From: Opitutia bacterium
GTDB taxonomy: Bacteria; Verrucomicrobiota; Verrucomicrobiia; Opitutales; Opitutaceae
Assembly (NCBI GenBank): GCA_003157575.1
Contig: PMKA01000379.1
Coordinates: 1 to 5,868 of the forward strand
Reading direction: 5' to 3'
Length of the DNA stretch: 5,868 nucleotides
In this document: piece by piece, positions 1-4,801 of the stretch
How positions within the stretch are numbered: position 1 is the stretch's first letter
Layout: every line of letters begins with the position of its first letter
Notes under the pieces: generated by a model
Database searches by the model: none
What the model saw: the letters and a program-made list of their open reading frames with translations, nothing else
Told to the model about the DNA's origin: nothing
Position numbers and translations under genes: made by a program

Positions 1-1164
1 CTGGCCGGTGAGCATGAGTTCGAGGCGCGGACGGACGCCTTCGTGCAGCAGGGGGATGGCGCCGAGCATGTCCTGCACCGTGTCGCGGAAGCCCAGACCG
101 TCGCGCTCGCCGTTGTAGACGAGCGAAGCCGAGCGGGACCACGCGTAGGTGATGAGCGCGTTGTAGGCGTTCCAGACGTTGACCATGTGGTCGAAATCGG
201 GATCGGGAGTCTCGACCTGCAGCGATGCAAGCGGAGCGTGCCATGCCGCCTTCAGTTTTCGGAATTCCTCCTCGCAGCGCGCGCCGGCCCCGAATTCGAC
301 CACGGTTTTCCTGCCGTGGCTTCCAACGGTTCCGAGGCCGAGCAGCACGATGAGCTCCCGCGTCTCGCCCGGGGCGAGCGTGAGGTCGGCCTGCTGGCCT
401 CCGACGACGTTGTCGCCCTCGGCCAGAAAATTGGTGCACCGGCCCGCGACGACGACCGCGGGCGCCGCATAGCCGCCGTAGCTGCCGAGGAAGCGTTCGC
501 GCACGGTCTCCACGCCGGCCAGCGGAGCGCCGGTGAGCGCCATCCAGGAGCGGTTGCAGCCGGTCAGATCGCGGCCGTCGAAGTCGAAATTCGGGTTGCA
601 CGTGACGCCGAGGATGCCGTCCTCCAGCGTCGCCCGCGTGATGAACTGCGAATACTGCAGGTTGACCTGGTCCTGGAAGGTATGCCAGAGGTTGGCGAAT
701 TCGCAGTAGGTGAAGATGGAGAGGCGGCGTTCCCTCTTCGACTTGTTGGTGACCCGCAGCCTCCAGTACTCGAACGTCTGGCCCAGCGGCACAAAATAGA
801 GCGCCTCGGTGGCGATGCCTGCGTAGCGGCTTTCAATCTGCGTGTAGGCCATGCCGTGGCGGCAGGTCGATTTGTATTTGGTGAGCGGCTTGCCGACCGG
901 CTGCCATGAGGCCGACCAGAAGTCGCCCGAATCCTGGTCGCGCAGATAGAAATAGCGGCCCGGCTGGTCGAGCGGAATGCTGTTGAAGCGCATCCTCAGA
1001 AACCGGCCGGTGGCCCCGCTCTTGTAGAAGGAGTAGCCACCCGCGTGGTTGGTGATGATCGCGCCGTATTCCGTCGAGCCCAGGTAATTTGACCATGGGC
1101 GCGGGGTGTCGGGGCGGGTGATGACGTATTCCTTGGCTTTGTCGTCGAAATGGCCGTACTTCAT
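1..1164 (-). CDS. GH94 glycoside phosphorylase, N-terminal part (3' end outside window)
   Basis: Enzymes of this family phosphorolyse beta-linked disaccharides (cellobiose, chitobiose, cellobionate and relatives) to a sugar 1-phosphate plus a free sugar, saving ATP in the cytoplasm. The frame is open for 388 codons from the ATG at 1164-1162 to the window edge. Full-length members have about 800 residues, so this is the N-terminal half: the beta-sandwich, the linker and the start of the (alpha/alpha)6 barrel. Diagnostic stretches are the opening MKYGHFDD with EYVITRPDTPRPWSNYLG, then HAGGYSFYKS and SWQPVGKP. Near residues 352-368 is GERDGLGFRDTVQDMLG, where the family has Arg and Asp residues that bind the donor sugar. 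The general-acid Asp lies further on, outside the window. No signal peptide is seen. The 20 nt upstream of the ATG hold no good ribosome binding site; the start rests on the family-like N-terminus. Substrate is undecided: the N-terminus resembles both cellobiose and chitobiose phosphorylases. The gene is divergent from the aminotransferase and probably separate in function. Confidence 0.9.
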   Translation of the reverse strand, partial: MKYGHFDDKAKEYVITRPDTPRPWSNYLGSTEYGAIITNHAGGYSFYKSGATGRFLRMRFNSIPLDQPGRYFYLRDQDSGDFWSASWQPVGKPLTKYKSTCRHGMAYTQIESRYAGIATEALYFVPLGQTFEYWRLRVTNKSKRERRLSIFTYCEFANLWHTFQDQVNLQYSQFITRATLEDGILGVTCNPNFDFDGRDLTGCNRSWMALTGAPLAGVETVRERFLGSYGGYAAPAVVVAGRCTNFLAEGDNVVGGQQADLTLAPGETRELIVLLGLGTVGSHGRKTVVEFGAGARCEEEFRKLKAAWHAPLASLQVETPDPDFDHMVNVWNAYNALITYAWSRSASLVYNGERDGLGFRDTVQDMLGAIPLLHEGVRPRLELMLTGQ

Positions 1165-1274
1165 GGAGGGACCGCCAAAATGAACGAGGCGTTTGACAGG
1201 AGGCAATAACAAGCCGCTCCACCTTGACTGCGGCATGGCGGAGGGGCAATGATCGCCCTTTTCCCTCAGAAACC
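1165..1274. other. divergent intergenic region
   Basis: This 110-bp spacer separates the leftward GH94 gene from the rightward aminotransferase and must hold the 5' signals of both. It contains AGGAGG at 1199-1204 on the plus strand, but no start codon lies at a suitable distance that would give a conserved protein. A TTG at 1224 is in frame with the aminotransferase, about 20 nt beyond that AGGAGG, and would add 17 unconserved residues. TTGACA at 1193-1198 has no acceptable -10 partner. No clear leftward promoter or operator palindrome was found. Confidence 0.6.
1224..1253 (+). promoter_or_regulatory. weak candidate sigma-70 type promoter for the aminotransferase operon
   Basis: TTGACT (1224-1229, five of six matches to the -35 consensus) is followed after 18 nt by AATGAT (1248-1253, four of six matches to the -10 consensus). 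Transcription would begin near 1260 and leave a leader of only about 15 nt before the ATG at 1275, which would fit the lack of a ribosome binding site there. Matches of this quality arise by chance, and the host's promoter consensus is unknown. Confidence 0.25.
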
Positions 1275-2369
1275 ATGGAAGCCGCACGTTTCGCCCAAGC
1301 CCATATTCTCGACCAGCCGGTTTACCAGCCGGGCAAGCCGATCAGCCATGTGGCGCGCGAGTTCGGGCTTGATCCCGCCGGGATCGACAAGATGGCGTCG
1401 AATGAAAACCCGCTGGGCCCCTCGCCCAAGGCAATCGAGGCTGCGACGGCGGCCGTACGGGAGATGAATCTCTATCCGGACGGGAGTTGCTGGGACCTCA
1501 CCGGGAAAGTTGCCAGCCGTCTGGAGATCGGCCGCGACCAGCTGGTTTTCGGCAACGGCTCCAACGAGGTGTTGGAGCTGGTGGCGCATGTTTTTCTCGG
1601 GCCGGGCGCCGAAGCGGTGATGGGCGTCTATGGATTTGCGGTCTACAAGCTGGCGACGCTCTTGATGGGCGCCCGGGCTGTCGAGGTGCCGATGCCCGGA
1701 TTCGGCCACGATCTTGCGGCGATGCGCGCCGCGGTCACCCCGCGGACACGCGTGATCTTTCTGGCGAACCCGAACAATCCGACCGGCACCTCCCACACGG
1801 GTGCGGAGTTGGTGGAATTTGCCCGCAGCCTTCCCGAGGACGTGCTGCTTGTGCTCGACGAAGCCTACACGGAATACCAGGACAATGCGCCCGATCTCCG
1901 CCCGCTGATTGCCGCGGGTCACGCCGTGCTGTGCGCCCGGACATTCTCCAAGATCTACGGCCTTGCAGGCCTGAGGGTGGGATACGGTTTCACGCGGCCC
2001 GACATTGCGGCGCTGCTGCAGCGCGCACGGGCGCCATTCAACATCAACTTGATCGCGCAGGCCGCGGCTGTCGCGGCCCTCGATGACGCCGAGTTCGTCC
2101 AGCGCAGCCGCGATGTGAACCGGGCCGGCCTCAGGCAGCTTGCCGCCGGTTTCGGTGAGCTGGGGCTGTCGTACGTGCCGTCGGCCGCCAACTTCATCCT
2201 CGTGCAGGTGCCGGATGGCGCAAAGGCCTTCCAGTTCATGCAGGCCCGCGGCACGATCGTCCGGTCGTTCGGGAACATGCCCCGCCATGTGCGAATCACG
2301 GCAGGGACAGCCGCGCAGAATGAGCGCTGCCTGGCCAACTTGAGGGCCTATCTCGCCGCACGCGGCTGA
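1275..2369 (+). CDS. hisC: HisC-type PLP-dependent aminotransferase (histidinol-phosphate / aromatic amino acid)
   Basis: This is a fold-type I class I/II aminotransferase of 364 residues, a normal length for HisC. It uses PLP to move an amino group between glutamate/2-oxoglutarate and histidinol phosphate or an aromatic amino acid. Visible landmarks: YQPGKPISHVAREFGL and MASNENPLGPSPKAI near the N-terminus, FGNGSNEVL (cofactor phosphate region), NPNNPTG at 165-171 (Asn contacting PLP), DEAYTEY at 195-201 (Asp on the PLP ring nitrogen, then the Tyr), SKIYGLAGLRVGYG with the Schiff-base Lys at 226, and VRITAGT with the carboxylate-binding Arg at 340. I chose the ATG at 1275 because the protein then begins as HisC proteins do. 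A TTG at 1224 is possible but would add unconserved residues. No his genes are nearby. The following iorAB and paaK genes suggest Phe/Tyr/Trp-to-arylpyruvate transamination; this is inference, and HisC proteins are often promiscuous. The family is near certain and the substrate is not. Confidence 0.93.
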   Translation: MEAARFAQAHILDQPVYQPGKPISHVAREFGLDPAGIDKMASNENPLGPSPKAIEAATAAVREMNLYPDGSCWDLTGKVASRLEIGRDQLVFGNGSNEVLELVAHVFLGPGAEAVMGVYGFAVYKLATLLMGARAVEVPMPGFGHDLAAMRAAVTPRTRVIFLANPNNPTGTSHTGAELVEFARSLPEDVLLVLDEAYTEYQDNAPDLRPLIAAGHAVLCARTFSKIYGLAGLRVGYGFTRPDIAALLQRARAPFNINLIAQAAAVAALDDAEFVQRSRDVNRAGLRQLAAGFGELGLSYVPSAANFILVQVPDGAKAFQFMQARGTIVRSFGNMPRHVRITAGTAAQNERCLANLRAYLAARG

Positions 2370-2410
2370 AACGGTTCGCGCAGGCGCCGGCTTGCAGACG
2401 ATATTTACTG

Positions 2411-2436
2411 CATCGCGAGCAAGCTCGCTTCCTACA
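2411..2436. repeat. REP-like palindromic element
   Basis: GCGAGC (2415-2420) and GCTCGC (2423-2428) are perfect inverted repeats separated by AA. As RNA this gives a 5-bp stem with a CAAG tetraloop. The flank continues TTCCTACA. The pattern GCGAGCAAGCTCGC followed by a CTACA-like flank closely resembles REP elements common in intergenic regions of Pseudomonas and some other high-GC bacteria; the resemblance is from memory. A single copy in one window cannot prove that it is repeated in the genome. There is no T-run, so it is not a typical intrinsic terminator. Confidence 0.5.
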
Positions 2437-2452
2437 AGGAGATTTTCGCCTC

Positions 2453-2480
2453 ACTACCTGCTACCCGCTACTCGCTACTT
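2453..2480. repeat. heptanucleotide tandem repeat, four units
   Basis: Four consecutive 7-bp units are ACTACCT, GCTACCC, GCTACTC and GCTACTT. All keep the core CTAC at the same phase and differ at the first and last two positions. The tract ends at 2480 and the iorA ATG is at 2487, so it occupies the place where a ribosome binding site would be expected and makes the leader pyrimidine-rich. It looks like a short tandemly repeated repetitive (STRR) element. Whether it has a regulatory role is unknown. Confidence 0.85.
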
Positions 2481-2486
2481 TCTTTG

Positions 2487-4223
2487 ATGCATCCTTCCCA
2501 AGATTCCTCCGGCCGGCTTTTATTGAGCGGCAACGAAGCGGTGGCGCTGTCCGCGTTGCATTGCGGCGTGGCGCTCGGCACGGGTTATCCCGGCACGCCG
2601 TCGACCGAAATTCTCGAAGGTTTCGACGCGTTGGGTGGCAGGGCACAGTGGGCGCCGAATGAAAAGGTCGCGGCTGAGGTCGCGCTCGGCGCGGCGTTCG
2701 CCCGCGCGCGGGTGATCTGCACGATGAAGCATGTCGGCCTCAATGTGGCGGCCGATGTGCTGTTCACCATGACCTATTCGGGGGTGGAGGGCGGCTACGT
2801 GCTCATTGTGGCGGACGACCCGGGCATGGCGTCGAGCCAGAACGAACAGGACAGCCGGCGTTATGCGGAGGCCGCCGCGGCGCCGATGTTCGAGCCGGCC
2901 GATTCCCAGGATGCCTACGATCTGCTGCGAACCGCCTTCGAGGTCAGCGAGCGCTGGCATATCCCCGTGCTTTTCCGCATGACCACGCGCGTGTGCCACT
3001 CCAAGTCGCCTGTCACCCCCCGGTTCCCCCTCGGCGTTGCGCCGGCGGAGACGGGCGCGCCGGCGCCGGAGTTTGTCCGAAACATCGCCGGCCGGGTCAT
3101 GGTGCCGGGCCATGCGAAGCCCGCGCACAGGCGCCTGCGGGCGAAGCTGGCGGATCTCCAGGCGTGGAACGAGGCGCAGGGGCCGAATCGCATCGAGCGG
3201 CGGAACGCCGCGCTGGGCGTGATCACGAGCGGCATCAGTTATCACCACGTGCGCGAGGCCGCGCCCGATGCGAGTGTGCTCAAGCTCGGGCTGAGCCATC
3301 CGCTCCCGATGAAGACCATCCGTGAGTTCGCCGCGTCGGTGGAGCGTTGCGTCGTTGTCGAGGAAAATGATCCGTGGCTCGCCACCGCCTGCCGCGCCGC
3401 CGGTCTCGCCGTCGAAGCCAAGGACGATTCGATCTTCCGCTTCGGCGAACTCAACGTCGACCGGGTGCGGCGGATTCTGGCGCGCGATTCGGGCCCCGAG
3501 CCCGTGCCGCCGCGCGGCAGGCCGCCCGAGCTTTGCGCAGGATGTCCGCACCGCTCCAGCTTTGAGGTTCTCAAGGAGCTCGATTGCATCGTCTCGGGCG
3601 ACATCGGCTGCTACACGCTTGCCGCGCTTCCGCCGATCGCGGCGATGGACATGATGATCGACATGGGGGCGGCCGTCGGCATGGGGCTCGGGTTGCGTCA
3701 TGTGCTGCCGCGCGAACAGGCAAAGCGCGTCGTGTCGGTCATCGGCGACAGCACGTTCCTTCACGGAGGGCTGCCGGGGCTGGTCGAGATGGCGTACAAT
3801 CCGCCCGCGACCGGACATGTGCTTGTGATTCTGGACAACGGCACGACCGCCATGACCGGCCAGCAGGAACACCCGGGCACCGGCCGGAAGCTCGATGGCG
3901 CGGCGACCTACCAGGTGAGCTACGAGGACATGGCGCGCGCCGCCGGCGTGAAGAATGTCATCGTCCTCAATCCGGTCCGCGAGAAGGCGAGGTTCAAGGA
4001 GCTCCTTTCCGAGGCGTTGCGCAAGGACGAGCTGACGGTCTTCATCGCCCGCAGCCCCTGCATTCTCGCAGCCGGGCGGATCGTGGCCTGGCAGAAGGAG
4101 CGACAGGCGCAGGAGGCCGCGGCGGCCGCCGAACAGGGATCGTGTGCGTGCGGACAGGATTGCGCCTGCGCCGGTGGGGCGGATGAATCCAATCCGGTTT
4201 TGAACTCACCGCATGAACATTGA
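2487..4223 (+). CDS. iorA: indolepyruvate ferredoxin oxidoreductase, alpha subunit, without the usual C-terminal ferredoxin domain
   Basis: This is the TPP-containing subunit of the enzyme that oxidatively decarboxylates arylpyruvates with CoA to arylacetyl-CoA, CO2 and reduced carrier (reversible, cytoplasmic). It has 578 residues. The N-terminal pyrimidine-binding domain shows TGYPGTPSTEILEG (32-45), NEKVAAEVALG with the likely activating Glu, and MKHVGLNVAADVLFTMTYSGVEGG followed by DDPGMASSQNEQDSR. The middle domain includes GVITSGISYHHV. The TPP domain starts at LCAGCPHR (349-356), with IGDSTFLHGG (GDST 420-423) and LDNGTTAMTG (449-458) forming the diphosphate/metal site. After RSPCILAAGR, family members normally continue into a ferredoxin domain with two [4Fe-4S] clusters. 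Here there is an Ala/Glu/Gln-rich linker and a tail with Cys 553, 555, 559 and 561 (CACGQDCAC). The other two plus-strand frames of this stretch encode no ferredoxin, so a frameshift is unlikely. The start is the ATG after a TTG at 2484; no ribosome binding site is visible. Confidence 0.95.
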   Translation: MHPSQDSSGRLLLSGNEAVALSALHCGVALGTGYPGTPSTEILEGFDALGGRAQWAPNEKVAAEVALGAAFARARVICTMKHVGLNVAADVLFTMTYSGVEGGYVLIVADDPGMASSQNEQDSRRYAEAAAAPMFEPADSQDAYDLLRTAFEVSERWHIPVLFRMTTRVCHSKSPVTPRFPLGVAPAETGAPAPEFVRNIAGRVMVPGHAKPAHRRLRAKLADLQAWNEAQGPNRIERRNAALGVITSGISYHHVREAAPDASVLKLGLSHPLPMKTIREFAASVERCVVVEENDPWLATACRAAGLAVEAKDDSIFRFGELNVDRVRRILARDSGPEPVPPRGRPPELCAGCPHRSSFEVLKELDCIVSGDIGCYTLAALPPIAAMDMMIDMGAAVGMGLGLRHVLPREQAKRVVSVIGDSTFLHGGLPGLVEMAYNPPATGHVLVILDNGTTAMTGQQEHPGTGRKLDGAATYQVSYEDMARAAGVKNVIVLNPVREKARFKELLSEALRKDELTVFIARSPCILAAGRIVAWQKERQAQEAAAAAEQGSCACGQDCACAGGADESNPVLNSPHEH

Positions 4224-4695
4224 TTCCACTTCCCCCATCAACGTGCGTTTCGCCGGCCTCGGCGGCACCGGAGTCATCAAGGCGTCCGATATCTTCGCCG
4301 ACGTCGTGTTCCGGCTGGGCCACACCGTCAAGAAGGCCGAGGTGCACGGGATGAGCCAGCGCGGCGGGTCGGTGCAGTCGGACATCCGCTTCGGACCCGA
4401 AGTGCACAGCCCGATGATTCCCGAAGGAGCTTGCGACTTTCTCGTGGTGCTCGAGTCCTCGCAGGTCGATGTGGTGCGCGGCGGGCTCCGGCCCGGCGGC
4501 GTGCTGCTGACGCCGGCGGACATCGACCTGGCGAAGCTTCCGACCGCAAAGGCGCTGAACGTCGCAATGCTCGGGCGGCTCAGCCGGTGTTTCGATTTTC
4601 CGGAGCAGAGCTGGCAGGACAGCCTGCGGGCGAATTTTCCGGAGAAGCTCCACACGGCCAATGGCAAGGCGTTCGCCTTGGGCCGCGGAGCCTGA
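4213..4695 (+). CDS. iorB: indolepyruvate ferredoxin oxidoreductase, beta subunit
   Basis: This is the partner of IorA, a 160-residue protein of the pyruvate/ketoisovalerate oxidoreductase gamma-domain family, which binds CoA and completes the heteromer. Visible motifs are VRFAGLGGTGVIKASDIFADV (11-31), the family's glycine-rich start, KKAEVHGMSQRGGSVQSDIRFG (40-61), and a C-terminal region typical of the family (NVAMLGRL, then NFPEKLHTANGKAFALG). IorB proteins usually have about 190-200 residues. The shortfall lies between LLTPADIDLAKLP and ALNVAML, where a roughly 30-residue segment common in relatives seems absent (judged from memory). The ATG lies inside the end of iorA (11-nt overlap, different frame), so translation is probably coupled; no Shine-Dalgarno sequence precedes it. 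A GTG at 4243 is an alternative start but would remove the N-terminal residues before the first beta strand. Confidence 0.93.
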   Translation: MNIDSTSPINVRFAGLGGTGVIKASDIFADVVFRLGHTVKKAEVHGMSQRGGSVQSDIRFGPEVHSPMIPEGACDFLVVLESSQVDVVRGGLRPGGVLLTPADIDLAKLPTAKALNVAMLGRLSRCFDFPEQSWQDSLRANFPEKLHTANGKAFALGRGA

Positions 4696-4700
4696 TGGAG

Positions 4701-4729
4701 GGCCTGTCGGACTTCGGGTCCTCCAGGTC
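4701..4729 (+). other. RNA hairpin just downstream of iorB
   Basis: The RNA can fold as GGCCTG (4701-4706) with CAGGTC (4724-4729), which is six pairs including one G-U. A symmetric 2x2 internal loop (UC/UC) follows, then GGAC (4709-4712) with GUCC (4718-4721) closed by a UUCGG loop. It starts 5 nt after the iorB stop codon. No T-run follows, so it is not a standard intrinsic terminator. It may protect the iorAB transcript end, act as a processing site or lower downstream expression; this is inference. Confidence 0.5.
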
Positions 4730-4780
4730 AGGAGCGCTCAGGAGGTTCTTGAACAACGGGCCTTTTCCGGGTAAAGGAAC

Positions 4781-4800
4781 GGGCGCCAAAAAGCGCACCC
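4781..4800 (+). other. possible stem-loop abutting the paaK start codon
   Basis: GGGCGC (4781-4786) can pair with GCG (4793-4795) and CCC (4798-4800) around a CAAAAA loop, with a two-base bulge. It ends one base before the ATG at 4802. AAAGGAA (4773-4779), the only purine-rich Shine-Dalgarno-like sequence nearby, sits just 5' of it and would be brought close to the ATG if the stem forms. The stem is short and bulged, so its stability is doubtful. Confidence 0.25.
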
Positions 4801-4801
4801 C

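Larger units (their letters stand above)
2370..2486. other. hisC-iorA intergenic region with repeats
   Basis: This 117-bp gap contains, in order, a GC-rich stretch after the hisC stop, a REP-like palindrome (2411-2436) and four heptanucleotide repeats (2453-2480) that run to within 6 nt of the iorA ATG. No stem-loop plus T-run terminator is present, so hisC and iorA could be co-transcribed. AAGGAG at 2436-2441 looks like a Shine-Dalgarno sequence but lies about 45 nt from the ATG, too far to act directly. No small gene is evident. Confidence 0.7.
4696..4801. other. iorB-paaK intergenic region
   Basis: A 106-bp gap interrupts an otherwise tight gene run. It holds a hairpin directly after iorB (4701-4729), a short direct repeat TCAGGAG at 4728-4734 and 4738-4744, an AGGAGG at 4740-4745 with no useful start codon behind it, and a second weak stem-loop (4781-4800). 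No T-run terminator is seen. A TAA in the paaK frame at 4772-4774 rules out any earlier start for paaK. Confidence 0.7.

Noticed and set aside
43..909. Plus-strand open frame (288 codons) opposite the GH94 gene
   Set aside because: The minus strand gives a continuous GH94 sequence with conserved motifs through this whole stretch.
1193..1221. TTGACA at 1193-1198 as a -35 box
   Set aside because: At 16-18 nt spacing the sequence is GC-rich (around GCTCCA) with no -10-like hexamer.
833..1276. Minus-strand frame starting at 1276, overlapping the GH94 start
   Set aside because: It is in a different frame from GH94, has no recognisable motif and covers the conserved GH94 N-terminus.
1266..2288. 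Antisense open frame (340 codons) opposite hisC
   Set aside because: The HisC motifs are in order on the plus strand; the antisense translation looks like no protein family and is low in hydrophobic order.
2415..2432. Intrinsic terminator after hisC
   Set aside because: The palindrome has only a 5-bp stem and is followed by TTCCTACA, not a T-run.
2520..3872. Long antisense open frame (450 codons) opposite iorA
   Set aside because: The plus-strand frame encodes an unmistakable IorA. The antisense product is rich in Arg, His and Gly with no recognisable motif, a typical high-GC shadow.
4080..4212. A frameshifted ferredoxin domain hidden at the end of iorA
   Set aside because: The other two plus-strand frames give only Arg/Gly-rich sequence with no CxxCxxC pattern, so the domain is absent rather than shifted.
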